A program made the translations under genes and the position numbers. The notes under the pieces were generated by a model. That model saw only the letters and a list, made by a program, of their open reading frames with translations. It was not told the origin of the DNA and ran no database searches. From Erythroxylum novogranatense (taxonomy: Eukaryota; Streptophyta; Magnoliopsida; Malpighiales; Erythroxylaceae): DNA of 64,000 nucleotides. The DNA is taken from positions 20,340,847 to 20,404,846 of the forward strand of contig CM057230.1 in NCBI GenBank assembly GCA_029891385.1. The letters run 5' to 3'. Numbering within the stretch: position 1 is the first letter of the stretch; each line of letters starts with the position of its first letter. Shown here one piece after another: positions 1 to 12,620 of the stretch.

Positions 1-249
1 AACAACCCTATCAGCATGGGTATCCTGGACCTCTTCAACCGGCTGGTTCATTGTTCATCGGCATGTGTATGAGAGAGCAGATGATGTGGATTGACTTCGC
101 TACCAGTAGGTCCTGCCGTTATTGGTATCACTTATTTTGATGTTACACCTTTAGGGTGCCTTAATCTCCTCCTAGATGATCAGCCAGGTTGTTGTTTCTC
201 CCCACTCATTTAGTACCATGTATACTCTTTCCCTTTATGCAAAAAAAAA
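1..249 (+). mobile_element. 3' end of an L1-type LINE (RNase H tail, 3' UTR, poly-A)
   Basis: The stretch is cut by the window edge. Around 58-100 it encodes a decayed version of the C-terminal motif of plant LINE RNase H domains (H-V-Y-E-R-A-x-D-V, then D-W-L). A short C/T-rich 3' UTR follows and ends in an A9 run at 241-249. The same architecture recurs at 45520-46437 and 51285-51497. I see no intact reading frame and no clear target duplication, because the 5' part lies outside the window. Assignment rests on motif resemblance and the A-tail. Confidence 0.6.
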
Positions 250-2388
250 GACTTATTATCTAAACATTAGTACTAAAAGAAAACTAAAAAGCAATCAAAA
301 GACATTGAGATAACTAACAGATCCTACAAAATTGTATGTATAATTGAATATTAATTTCCATTCAACTTTCACCATAATATTGTATCTAAATTATCATCAG
401 TTGTTTTGCAAACATCAACTTTTAGATAATCGTCCATCTTCGTTCAACGGTGTGAAACCCTAGAGCTTTTCCTTTATGAATTCTTTTAAAATGGGATTCA
501 AATTGACAACTTTCTTGCTTGACGAGGATTTATTAATAAAAGTTTGACCCATAAGTGGGAAGCTATGATCGTGCTCTTTACCCCCACCCCGAAATCAACA
601 AATCAAGCTAATGCGTTCCACGAAATTGAAAGATGTAAAAGTTCGAATTCAAAGAAGAAAGAAGAGGATAGATTCGAATTAACTAAAATTAAATCTGATA
701 TGCGGGGTTTCAAATTTACCTACTAGACTTCACGAAGAACTTGTCTCGAGCAATCTAGATAACGAGTAAAGAACAAACTAAGAAAATTGAGTATGATCAA
801 AATCACGCCACAATCTGATTCAATTAAAAAGTGAAGTTTAATTCTTAAGTTAAAAAGAACAAGAGGATTTTCTCCTCTCAATCTGGTCGATGGCTCACAA
901 AAAATAATATGATCAAAGTTGTGGTCCAAAAATTCCAAAACATAAGTATTTATACCTAGCTTAATGCTAAAAGACTTTGGCTTAAAATACAGGGAAGCCT
1001 AAAATATAATTATAACTTAAAACAAGTCCAAAATATAATAATAAAAACACGTCTAAGCTTGGCCTAACGTGCTTCAAAGTCTGATCATAGACGCACTTCT
1101 CCTCTTGGGCTTCAGTAATGATATGCAGCCTAATACAATTGTCTTCAATTCCTAAGTAAGTCCAATCCAAAGATTTGAGATAAATGAATCAATTTGGGTT
1201 GTGATTTAGATAGCTCTCCTTTAATAGGCTTAGTGCGCTCCATTCTCTCCACAAATTGGCCCACATACGTATAAAGAGCCTTATTGAGTCTCTCGATTTA
1301 GCTTTGGACATAGATCTAACTGGAATAACAAGCTTTCCTCCATCATGCATGCCATCTCCATGATAATCATTGCTCCGACTCACGTCACAAGCTTAAGTTA
1401 ACTAGGCTTTAGGTTCATTACTAGGACCTTTTTTTAAATTTTAAACTTTGGACTAGGCTCGTACTTAGGCTTCACAACCCAAATCAACCTAAACAGAAGC
1501 TTAACTTATATATATTACTTAACCATAGTTCTAATTGCTTGTTTTGTTCTTTCATTGTAGTTCTGATCATGTCTTCCAATCTTCTTCATTTGTTAACCCT
1601 TGTCTCCAATTCTTCTTCTGAATTCACCATTAAATTTTTATACATATTGTTAAAAAATTTATGCATATTGCATAGGATTACCAATCACATTTCAATAACT
1701 GTCAAAAGCTAATCATCTTGTTAGTCATTATTTGAGTCTCCTTATGAGAAGAAATAATCTCAAATAATACTATCCTAAATTGCTTTTGTCACTTGATAAT
1801 CTCTAATCATTATTCACAATTAGATTCATTATACGTACATAACAATGCATATGAAATAGCCTCTCATCTATATTGATAAGCTCTCAACTTCCATCTTATT
1901 CTTAAATTTGTCAACCATAGTGCCATTCGTGTTGTAATTTTCTAATGTTATTATTGTCAACTTCTTAATGTTCAAGTACATCAGACAATTAACTAGTACA
2001 CTTATTAGCTTATTATTTGTATGAGACATCAAACGATAAATAAACATACCATTTAGAAATAAGATTAATTACAATAAAAGAAAAGAAAATCAACACTAAA
2101 ATTTATCAAAATATGTTTCTTAAACATTATTTACCTTATAATAAAACTACGTAAAATCTATTTATGTTAATATAATGTGATGTCATAATCATGTAACATT
2201 TCTTTTGATTTTCATATAACCACAAATTTGATTTAATCACTACTTACCCCTCATTAATCAACAACATCTTCAACGTTAAATTCTTTTGTGCATCATAACA
2301 TTTTGAAAAATACCCTTTATAGTGGTATTTTGATTTGAAAGTTTAGAAGCCAGTTAAAGTAAAGTAACTAATATTCTTAAGTCAATAT
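250..2388. other. intergenic, no gene seen
   Basis: AT-rich spacer between the LINE tail and the SINE. Short open frames exist on both strands (for example 544-726 and 982-1170), but they have no recognisable motif, no codon bias and no splice context. I take them as chance. Confidence 0.6.
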
Positions 2389-2601
2389 GATCTACAATTG
2401 AAATTATGAGGTTTGGCGTGGTGGTAGCTCACCTCATCCCTTAATCATGTGGTAAGGGGTTCGATCTTTCACTCATAAGAATGGAGCGCATTTCGTGACC
2501 AACTATTTACTGCTTAGTGCGAGCTCCCGTGACGAAGGGATTAGTCTCTGCGTCCGGTAGAAATATCCTAGTTACACTAAAAAAAAAAAGATCTACAATT
2601 G
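2389..2601 (+). mobile_element. tRNA-derived SINE with 12-bp target site duplication
   Basis: A 189-bp body (2401-2589) is flanked by perfect copies of GATCTACAATTG at 2389-2400 and 2590-2601. The body has a good RNA polymerase III box A (TGGCGTGGTGG, 2414-2424) and box B (GGTTCGATC, 2458-2466) about 33 bp apart, as in tRNA-related plant SINEs. It ends in an A-run at about 2580-2589. The perfect duplication suggests a fairly recent insertion. It carries no coding capacity and would depend on LINE machinery. Confidence 0.88.
2414..2466 (+). promoter_or_regulatory. internal Pol III promoter (A and B boxes) of the SINE
   Basis: Box A is TGGCGTGGTGG at 2414-2424 and box B is GGTTCGATC at 2458-2466. 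Sequence and spacing match tRNA-type internal promoters. Whether it is transcribed cannot be judged here. Confidence 0.7.
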
Positions 2602-3900
2602 GGAGTTAGGCATTAAAAATATTTGATCTCAAGATATCATTTCTCTTTTATTATACATATCTACATGCCACTTCAAGTGTGATTTCTACCTTTTGGACCT
2701 CCAACGTGCAACTTATGTTAGTATTCACACTTTACTTGTTAATTATTTCACTTGTATTAGTCTTTATGAAATAACTTCAAACATCACCTCTTATATTTGA
2801 AGACCTCTCGATTTTTTCTATCCAAATAGTTATAGGATCATCCACAAAATTAGATCATTTCATAATGTAGGACCATATTGATGGGTTAACTTCATGCATA
2901 TGAAACAATTATAGACAATAAAATGAAAATTTAACAATTTAAACATTAATTTTTAAATCTCTTCATAACTTGAGAAATAAAATTATTACAAACTCCACAT
3001 AAGTAACATATGTGTAGAGTAGTCATTGGCAATTTAACAAGACCTTTGAAATACCCAACTTTAAAGGCTTTAAAAGAACTTGTTCTTCCCTTTTAAATGT
3101 TACCCATTCATAAGTATGGAAAAATGAAGAATTGAAATGCAAGATTCACATACTTAAGGTAGATTATAATTTACTACTAATTCATGTTAAAAAGTTATAT
3201 GTCAATGCCACCTTGCATACAATTTAAGTTAGAATATATGATCTTCAAATAAACTAGGTTCAAAATAAAAATTACTAGTCATTTACAATTTATACACAAA
3301 TCCACATAAAATGATAGGAAAGGGTTAGACCTATGTAGTATACTTCAAAAGCTTTAATGGTTAATATTTTAGGTTATTAATTTCTCCCAAAGCTTTAATT
3401 TGAATCATTTGACTTCTTTAAATGCTAATGAAGCCCTAAGTTTAAGCTTTTAAACATGAAAAGCATATGTAAAACATGATTTATAGGATCAAACAACTAC
3501 AATCGTATGAACATATTGAACAAATTGTAAATCATTAGATTTTTGGAGAACAGTTTAAGAAACTAAGAACTCCAAACTAGTCATATTACATAACCTAAAC
3601 CTATCAAACATTTAATTTTCATATCACTCAACCAACCCTCTTAATTATAAATTATTGTCTTGATATTGTAATAAGCAACACAACAAAAACACATTTAGAA
3701 ATAGTGATTCTCAATTATCAAGAGGAAACAAATATTTTTTAACATCTTAAAGAATCTAAAGGACAAGTAAGAAGTTGTCATGTTAATAATACCTATAGAC
3801 CCCTCCCCTTTTTTTTAAAAAAATAAAAGTGCTATTGATATATTACGGAACTACCACAAAATTTTAAGCATAAAAGAGTATATAGATAATGTCTTGTTAG
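2602..3900. other. intergenic, AT-rich, nothing recognised
   Basis: No open frame of note, no inverted or tandem repeat that I could recognise, and only a short C/T run near 3800. It lies between the SINE and the poly-T that marks the 3' end of the minus-strand LINE remnant. Confidence 0.5.
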
Positions 3901-4710
3901 ATTTTTTTTTTTAGGCAAAAACAAATGTATTAAAAAAACGGGAAAATCAAGTCAGAAGAAGCACCTAAACCCAAAGCCAACAGGCTTTACCCCATAACAC
4001 CCGAGCCTATAGCCTCTTCTGAATTGATAATGTTGACAGACGGTCGTGATAAAAACGAAACAATACTGCTTGGGATAGAATCCCACACAAACCGGTATGC
4101 ATGTAACAAAGCCACCTTAGCTAACATATGAGCAGCCTTATTAGCATTCCGTGGAGTCCAATGGAAGGACAAAGAATGGAAGTTATTCCTAAAAATGAGA
4201 CAATCAACCAACATAGTCCCAACCTCTAACAAACTAGAAGAAGATCGATTTAAATGATTAATAGCTTCTAAACAATCCGATTCAATGATAACCTTATACA
4301 GGCACTGATCCTTAAGCCAAGCTAGAGCTTCTTTGATGGAAATTGCTTCAGCCAGATAAGCATCCACACAACCAGGAATGTGACCCGATAAAGCCTTAAC
4401 AAACCGACCATGATCATCCCGGAGAACAACCCCAAAACCCGATCTATGATCTCCTAACAAGACCGAGGCATCAACATTACACTTCAACCAACCCTCCTCA
4501 GGTTTACTCCAAGTTCGACAATGAGAAATAGTATTACCGTTAAAACTCATCCGACCAAAAGCACAGCTTGCCTCCTTCCATTTCGTAAAAAACTTATCAA
4601 CAAAGGATACAATAATAGACGGATGAGTATCCTTTTGTTCCCAACACAACAAGTTGCGGTGGAACCAAAGGCTTTTTAAACGGACTTTTACACACGCACA
4701 CACAAACACA
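3901..4710 (-). mobile_element. LINE 3' remnant with RNase H (RVT_3-type) domain
   Basis: A 240-residue minus-strand frame (4709-3987) has the plant LINE-type RNase H fold. An N-V-D-A start carries the first Asp, followed by a G-F-G-V-V-L-R-D strand, L-A-E-A with the Glu, E-S-D-C with the next Asp, and a late N-K-A-A-H-M-L-A-K helix. Downstream on the minus strand, a T-run on the plus strand at about 3901-3912 is the poly-A tail. The reverse transcriptase is missing, so this is a 5'-truncated insertion. The open frame is intact, so it may be young or just lucky. A host gene with a lone RNase H-like domain is the alternative; the A-tail favours a LINE. Confidence 0.7.
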
Positions 4711-6145
4711 TTTTATTGTCAAGGGCTATTTTAAGGTTTGACCTAACATTATATTAAGGTTTTAGTTTAATGGGCCTAAACCATCAAATTAAATATGAGT
4801 ATTATATGTGTGGAAACCCTAATGGAATATTTCTAACTTATGGTGAATAAATTAGGAATAAGCACTATAGTTATAAATAAGTGGTTATGGTCCTAAGAAA
4901 ACTATTAAGGTTTCTTTTATGATATCCAATTGTTAAAAAAGATAGACAACCTACACTTATCTTTTCAAAAGCCAAAAGTCAAAAGAGTCGCAACAACTCA
5001 ATCAAGTATATTCCAATGCATTTATATATGCTTTTGCAATTAAATTTATCCTCAATAATCTAACATGATTGATTTAGGATCATATTATAGATATTATATT
5101 AAAATTGACAAGTGGTATAAAAGTCTCTTTCACGTTGGATTGTTGACATTAAAGTTGCTTTTATGTTTGAGGATTTGTCTCTTTGAGACTTGTATAGCTT
5201 TAATTTTTTAGATTACTAAAATATGTATATGTATAATTTATTCTGGTGGTAGTGGTCTTCATTATAATCAACGCCATCTTTTCATTGGGTTATAACACAC
5301 GTACACACATAATGTGAATAAGTAGTTATTTAACGATAGAGAGAAGTTTTTGCCTTTTTTTTTTGTTAGACTATAATATCTGACTAATAGGTTTTTTCTT
5401 CTTTTGTTTTTGTAGCCAATGTTTTGGTCTTTAGATTTTTATGGTTTATTTGTCAATAACGTTTCATCCTTTTTACCTATCTAATATACGATTTTAAAAA
5501 GAATTTGCCTATGTGTGAGTAAGAGAAATTGAAGTTTAACACCTAAAATATTTTCCTCACTTTTCAAAACCCATCAGTTAATTATATACTTTCTGACTTT
5601 GGTCAAATTTTATTTTTAATTAAAATAATATGGAATTATAATGTTAATTTCAGGTATTGATTAATTAAATTTAAATTTTGACATTTATATTTTAATTATC
5701 AGTTGTTGATATTTTAAACTAATTAATTGAAACAATATGTTATCAAAATAACCTCTTTTATGTAGATTAACTCATTCTAAAATTATCAAAACAGTTGTTT
5801 GTGGATGAATTGCAAGCGAATAATAATTTGCCCAAAGGAAAAATATTTTTGGTCAAAATTTAAACATACTTGTGATGATAAATCTATGATAATTAATTGA
5901 ATTTCTTTGTAAATTATAAGTGAGCCTAAAGAAAGGCTTATGATTTGACAAGAACTTATTATCAATATTTGATCACTATACAAATTGATATTTTTGTCCA
6001 AAGACTAAATATCAATGTTATGTTATGAATTTTGTGATGAGGTTGCAATTATTTCAATTTATTGACTATGCTTAATTTAGATTTTAATTGCGAGTCTGTT
6101 GTTTGTTATTTTTTGTTCTTTATTCACTAAATACTTTTGCTACTA
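4711..6145. other. intergenic; may hide a decayed 5' LTR of the copia element
   Basis: AT-rich with no supported gene. The right part should contain the 5' LTR and primer site of the copia element whose gag begins near 6146. I found neither a TGGTATCAGAGC-type primer site nor a match to sequence after 15310. Confidence 0.4.
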
Positions 6146-6569
6146 TAATATCTGTCAACATCAACTCTATAAATATGCTTAATGACACAAATTTGAGGTT
6201 TGGAAAAAGAAAGTCACGGTCGTTATTGGTTTCATTGATTTAGACCTCGCTTTTCAAATTGAGTGACCCTCCTATGGATGCAAGTTCCTCTAATAACAAG
6301 AGGGATCAGGAGAAGTGGGAAGGCTCAAATCACATGAGTCTTATAATCATAAAGCATGCAGGTCAGAAATATTCAGGGGTACAATATATGAAGACAATGA
6401 CGCAAAATCTCAAATCACTTGAGTCTTATGATCATATAAAGTATGTAGGTCAAAAATATTCAGGGGCATAATATTCGAAGAGAATGACACAAAATTGTTC
6501 CTTAAAGACTTGAGCAACATTTTGCTAAAAAATGAAAAGGTGGAAATAAGTACTCTTCTTACTAATCTT

Positions 6570-6900
6570 CACAACAAGAAATGAAGGCATTACCGACGAA
6601 AAGTTGGCAACGGTTGAGTTTTTGTTACAAAATTGCGACGGAAATTGCATGTTGTCAAAAAACTACTCCTGAAAAAAACCATTTAGCGACGAAATAAAAA
6701 TCTATAGCTGAAAAAGGGAGGAAGTCGTGGTTTGCCGATAGAAATTCTATAACCGTCAGAAAATGTGTGTGGAAAATTTATGGTTAGCGACAACCGGGGA
6801 ACCGTCGGCGAATAAGACGGGAGAAAAAGATAGGAAGTGGAAAAATGGGATTTTTCGACGGTTTATATCGTCGCTAATAAACCGTCGATAATTATTAAAG
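6570..6900. repeat. left subterminal repeat zone of the CACTA element
   Basis: There are many short copies, in both orientations, of a motif around ACCGACGAAA / TTTCGTCGGT, for example near 6590, 6690, 6795, 6855 and 6880. In EnSpm elements such arrays bind the element's own regulatory protein. The matching right zone is at about 11590-11860. Confidence 0.7.
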
Positions 6901-9106
6901 CAATATATTGCTGTCGTTTTGACAAATGAACGTCAAAATGTTAATGAAAAAGACGTCATTTGGTGACCGAAATATCCCTTCCCCCCTAGTCGGGTCTCCA
7001 ATGTCGTCCGCAGCTTCTCCTTCCTCCCTACCTCACTCCTGCAATATCTCTCCTCTCCTTTGATGGCAACTCCGCCCCCTTTCCGATCAGAAGTCGATCG
7101 GTGTTGTGCTCGGCAGTGGAAGCTCCTTCTCTTCTCCCACGTGCGGTGTTTTTTCGTGAGGTACGCGATTAATGCCTTGTTTTAGCTGAAATAGGTGTTG
7201 TGTTAATAACATTTGTCTGTTATGTTTGAGGATTTATCTGAATGAGTAAGAAGAATTATGGTTTAAATATTAGTGTTTGAAGGTTATATGATGAAGCTTT
7301 GTTATGATGTTGCAATGGCGGTTTGATGCATGTTAGGTGTTTGTTGAAATGCCTATTACGAAATTGATGGTTAAAATGAATGATAGGAGATGGCTGTAAC
7401 ACTATTTATTAGAATTATACCTTTAGTGATCAACTTGTGAGTGTCATCTTTGGAATTGATTAGAATTATACCTTTGCTTTGAATTTTTATCTTTGAGAAG
7501 TCTATAAAGAATCATTGCCTCTCACCATCTCATAAAACACTACAAATTTGGCTTTGTATTAACGCATGTGATCGCTTGCACCGTTATCTAATAACCACAT
7601 ATTATCAACATCATTTTCGTCTTACCTTCTTGTTAACAACAAAGTTGACTCTTTAAGTTCTTGATTATCATCAATAAGATTAGACTTTTCTTCAGTACTA
7701 CTAGTGGCAATACAATATTATCATTAATAATGGGTAATTTATGAAAATTAAAACATTCAACTTTAGACTATTTGTATCTCCTTTTTTATATTTAAATAAT
7801 AGTCTTGTCCTTTTTGTTTATTCTTCCATGTATTCTTTATGATTTTTGGTTTCTCTCTTTATTAATTGTGTTGTCTTTATTATATATATTTTTCCAAATA
7901 GGCCACAATAAGGTCATCTTCCTTGTCCACAACCTATAAGTTGATTCTCTCTTCCTTGATCATTCTTTAAAGTAGTGTTAAGTTTGAGAACTTGCTCTAA
8001 TGATTCTTCTTATCTTCCATGGTCTTTTCTTCACTATCTTGTAAAGAACCCTCTAGTTTTTTTAATTTTAATTGATACTAGATTTTTTAACTCTTTAATG
8101 ACACACTACATAATCAAATGCGGGAGTTAAAGAACAAAGAATTTTTTCAATATATGAATATCTTTTATGTTGTCGTTATATCTCTTAAATTGATTTATTT
8201 TTGCCTTCACTCATGTATAATAATCCAAAATTGACTCAATTTCTGTCATCTTTAACACTTTAAAATTACCTATTAGTTTTTGAACTCTCACTTTCTTTGC
8301 TTCAACAATACCTTGTAAAAACTTTTCTAAAATGTTTCATGCTTCCATTGAACTAGTAGCACTGGATACCGTCCTAAACATTGAATTATCCAAATATTGA
8401 TGGATTAGAATGAGAACTTACTAATCTTCTTTCTTATCTTAGACAATGCTTCTTTATCATTTTGAGATAAGCTTGTTTCATTTTGAGGATTCTCATAGCT
8501 TTCTCTAAACCTTCCAAACATTTTTAAAGCTAAATAAAATTCTCATGCATAGACATAATTCTACTTTATGAGATGAGAAAATTGGAAGGAAATGAGTCCA
8601 CTATTTGCCATACTTTATACTTCCCTCACGACACTCTTCTATACTTTAAGAAACATGGCTCTCATACCACTTTGTTAAGAGATGAGATAACGGAGAATGA
8701 AGAGTGAAAAGATCATAAATGGATTATAGTAATTACAGAAGTGTTCATCTTCTATTTGTAAAAAGATCATAAATAAAAATATAAATGACTCACTTATAAT
8801 ATTATAAGATTTTAGTGGTTATAATAAGACTTATGAATTAATTCACATTATTTCCAACACTAAATTATCATAAGAGTTCTATTCTTAAATTTCAAATTAC
8901 TATTTTCAAAAACCATGGTGGATAATATTATTGTAGAGTTGGACATTTCTTTTACGAATAATGTATATTTCCATAGTAACGAGAACTTGTTATCTTCATT
9001 CACATGTCTTATTTTAGATGTTGTGAATTTTATTGTGAGACAATGATTCAATACTAACTATGGATTCACTGTTTTAAATTAACAGTTGTCTAGAAATAAG
9101 TTTTCA
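6901..9106. other. non-coding 5' part of the CACTA element
   Basis: A GC-richer leader at about 6970-7160 resembles a promoter and 5' UTR. After it the sequence is AT-rich, with no recognisable domain up to the transposase-associated domain near 9107. It may be decayed introns or insertions. Confidence 0.4.
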
Positions 9107-10562
9107 GGATAGATCTTGGATGTATAGACAAAAAAAATGCTGATGGTTTCATTAATTCTGAATTTGTTGAGGGAGTGGAAGCTTTTATTCGTTATGCACC
9201 TTCTCAATCTGCATTTATGGATGGGGCAAAGATCAGATGTCCATGTAAAAATTACAAACATAAATGTTTCCTTACCATCGATGAAGTTAATGGGCATTTG
9301 CTGAGAAAAGGATTTATCCCCAATTATTTTGAGTAGACATGACATGGAGAACCAGGCATCTCTAGCACCTCAAGGGTAATAAACCAGAATCATCTGTTAA
9401 CCTAAATGAGTATGAAGGGGGATTGGATTTAGAATAAATTATGTGGAACAAACAGAAAATCCATACATGCGAATGGTTTATGATGAGGTCGGTTGTACCT
9501 TTGAGGAAAATAGGGAAATTCTTGAAGAAGAACCTAATCCACAAGCAAAACAGTTTTTTGACTTACTACAGTCAGTTGACCGAGAATTGTAGCCAAATTG
9601 TGAGACAATGACACAATTGTCTTCAATTGCTCGAATATTGAATATAAGTCTGAAGGACATATTTCAGATCGTAATTTTGATAAAATTCTATAATGTTATA
9701 ATGAATCATTGCCTGCAGATCATACAATGGTTGATAGTTTTTACAATATAAAGAAACTTATTAGGGGTCTTGGTTTGCCCGTTGAAAAGATTGATTGTTG
9801 CAAATTGGGATGTATGTTGTATTAGGGAGATGATAAAGACTTAGAAGAGTGCAAATTTTGTGGCCAATCTAGGTTTAAGCTTAGAAAAGGTTCAATGAAA
9901 CAAAAATTAGTACCATGGAAGCAGATATATTATTTTCCACTAACTTCGAGACTCCAAAGACTTTATGCTTCTGATGTTACTGCATCTCATATGAGGTGGC
10001 ATACTGAACACGAACAGGAAGATGAAGTAATGAGTCATCTATCAGATGCACTGGTATGGAAACATTTCAATGACACCCATCTTTATTTTGCAGTTGAATG
10101 TTGAAATGTTTGGTTGGGATTGTCGACGGATGGTTTCCAACCTTTTGGTCAATCCAGGCAGCAATATTCATCATGGCCAATCATAGTGACTCCTTATAAT
10201 TTGCCTCTTTGGATGTGTATGAAAGAGACATATATGTTATTGACAGTGATTATGTCAGGGCCTACAAATCCGAAGCATAAAATTGATGTGTTATTACAAC
10301 CATTGATATCTAAATTAGAACATCTGTGGGAATATGGTGTTCAAACATATGATGTTACTCTAAAACAGAATTTTGTATTGAAGGTGGTTTTGATGTGGAC
10401 TATTAATGATTTTCCAGCATTTTCTATGTTTTCTGGATGGAGCACAGCTAGAAAATTGGCTTATCCTTATTGTGGCAATGATTCTAATGCATTTTATCTT
10501 CCAAATGGGGGCAAAATATGTTGGTTTGACAATCAAAGAAAATTTCTTCCTTCAGATGTTTA
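9107..10562 (+). pseudogene. TNP2-type CACTA transposase, degenerate and truncated
   Basis: Reading the plus strand from about 9107 gives the transposase-associated domain (D-R-S-W-M-Y, then a C-P-C-x2-C-x3-K-C type metal site around 9237). After stops from 9334 on, the transposase continues with C-K-L-G-C (about 9800), C-K-F-C-G (about 9850), M-R-W-H (about 9990) and the TNP2 core (W-P-I-I-V-T-P-Y-N-L-P, W-T-I-N-D-F-P-A, F-S-G-W-S-T). Frames 9895-10104 and 10114-10563 are pieces of it. The C-terminal half of a normal TNP2 is missing beyond 10562, so an internal deletion is likely. It cannot make active transposase. Confidence 0.88.
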
Positions 10563-10734
10563 ACTTTGTTGTATTATATATAATGGTTTTGGTATAAATG
10601 CCTGGTGCCATATACGGTTGTGTTGAGTTTTTTTATTTGTTCAACAAGGGGCATATCATAAAATTAGGGGAAACTCTACTTAATTTTTTATTAAATATAG
10701 TTCACATCTAAACATTTAGGTTAAATATGCAGGA

Positions 10735-11317
10735 AAAGTCTTTGGGTCATCCTCTTACACCTATTCAGCTGTTTTGCATACTCACACTAAGAAGCATGAC
10801 AGTGTGACGTTCGTCAACAACCTATATAGAGAACTTAATGTATGTGAACTTAATGCCTTATTATTATTTCTTTTATAATCATTTAGTTTTATAATTATGA
10901 ATAAGCTCTTACTAACATAAACATTAGTTTTTAATAGGACCAAATACAACAAATCATTCAGCATCGGTCTCAGGAGGAATAACCTGTTGATGAGATTCAG
11001 ACGTATTTTGATGTTGTCGGTGATAAGGACCGTCGTGGACGGATATTCGGCCTAGGTTCATTTGCGACTACTTGTTATTTACAATCCTCCATGCCCAGTA
11101 TAACATCTACCAGACAAGCATAATCGTCAGAAGTCACTGAGCTTCGGGCCACATTGGATATGGTGATGGAGAAGATGACACACGTGCAAGAGAAGATGGG
11201 CCATATGGGTCACTTGTGAGAGCAAATGGAGCGGATGACTCAACTGAGACAGGAGCTGGAGCAACTGAAAGGAAAGGGTAGCACCTCTGAACATCCTCCA
11301 TCATCAAGACATTAGGA
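10735..11317 (+). pseudogene. second CACTA ORF (plant transposase_24/EnSpm-associated type)
   Basis: The pieces read as a short conserved tract ending H-T-K-K-H-D-S-V-T-F-V (about 10775-10815). A probable intron follows (about 10849-10938, ending AATAG). A second exon has V-D-E-I-Q-T-Y-F-D-V-V-G and R-R-G-R-I-F-G-L-G-S near 10985-11065, then a predicted coiled coil rich in E, M and Q to the stop at about 11317. Tracts of this kind (H-x-K-K, then V-V-G-x-K-x-R-x-x-G-L-G) are typical of the EnSpm accessory proteins of plants. In-frame stops at about 10980, 11124 and 11218 show it is dead. Confidence 0.6.
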
Positions 11318-12509
11318 TTGTTGTAGTCATTTGCTTTGAATTACAAAGATATTTTATGTAAACTTCAATGTTTTTATTATCACTTAACAAATTTTGAACT
11401 TTATATTACCAATTAATTTCTGTTTTAACAAATTTAATATATACATAAATTAAATTAATATGCACAAATAATTCAAAACTGTTTAAATTGTGTATTTTTA
11501 TTAAGATCATTAAACAAATTTTAATGTCAAAATTTTTCAAACAATTCTAACTACCAATTACTAACGGATTTTAGAAAATCGTAGGAAAACATGTTAACAT
11601 ATTACCGACAGAATAAGGACACCGTTTGCAAACATGTTCACATATTACCGACAAAAATTCGTATACTATCGGTAAGTTGTCCATTTTATTTACCGACCGA
11701 TTTTGTTAATCCGTCAGTATATTTATGCCTTTTTACCGACAGAAAAGTATTTGATATTTCGTCATTAAAATTACCTACGCCCACATTAATGATGACTTTG
11801 TCGGTTGTTAAATTCCGTCGGCAAATATTAATACTGACGAAAAACCGTTGGTAAATCCAAACATTCTTATAGTGCTTGTTTCCATGAAATATAAGAGTAA
11901 TGGGAACATCAGGGAGTATATTATAGAAATGTATCCTCTTGCTTTAAAACTAAAGGCATTAAAGTTAAAGATATCTAAATTTTTGCTTGTGCATTTGGTT
12001 TTGATCTCTTTCCCATACAATTCAATTAATATTGTAAGCAAAAGAGAGATTAAAGCAAAGAAGGTAAAAAGTGAGTGCTCATTTGGCATCCAACACTAAA
12101 GGCAATAATAAGAAGAGAAAGAAAGATAAGAAAATTGCAAGTAATGTACCACAAAAGATGCAACATAAAGAATCAAAACAACAAACTAAAGAAAATGTCT
12201 GAGGGATAAAAGAAGGGAAGGAAAGCACTCAATCATTCACGATTGTTACAAAACTAATGGTAGGCTTTGGAGTTGGTTATTTGCTTGCTACTTATGTGGA
12301 AAGTCTTCTTACAAGAAAAAGGAATGTACCAAATATCATGCTTGACATGCAAATAAATGTACACTTCTTTTTTTGGTTTGTTTAAAGGTTAATTTGATTT
12401 TAGTAATTAGTCACATTTGGTGGTTAGATTTTAATGCTACAACTCATATAAGTGTGTCCAAATAGGGTTAGAGCAGCCAAAAACCTAGTGATTAAAGATA
12501 AATTTATAT

Positions 12510-12620
12510 AGTTGATAGAATGGCAGTTGAAGTTGAAGCAATTGGGACTTTTAGGTTATGATTTAGGGAATGGTAGCTGAAGTTGAAGCAATAGGAACTT
12601 TTAGGTTATCATTTAGGACT
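12510..12620 (+). repeat. local tandem duplication in copia protease region
   Basis: A block reading GAATGGCAGTTGAAGTTGAA is followed about 50 bp later by a near copy (GAATGGTAGCTGAAGTTGAA). Each is followed by CAATWGGRACTTTTAGGTTA and TTTAGG. This duplicates the short conserved tract after the protease, in an already dead element. Confidence 0.7.

Larger units (their letters stand above)
6570..11874 (+). mobile_element. CACTA/EnSpm DNA transposon inserted in copia gag
   Basis: The element is 5305 bp. The left end is CACAACAAGAAATG, and the right end reads CACTATAAGAATG on the minus strand, a degraded CACTA-type terminal inverted repeat. It is flanked by the 3-bp duplication CTT at 6567-6569 and 11875-11877. 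Both subterminal zones (about 6585-6900 and 11590-11860) are packed with inverted and direct copies of CCGAC/CCGTCGG-like motifs, as in EnSpm elements. It carries a decayed TNP2-type transposase (about 9107-10562) and a second ORF (about 10735-11317). Removing it with one CTT copy restores the copia gag frame across the junction, which proves the insertion order. Confidence 0.93.

Noticed and set aside
3987..4709. Stand-alone host ribonuclease H gene
   Set aside because: The poly-A-like run just downstream and the LINE-type domain make a 5'-truncated LINE more likely, although the frame is open.
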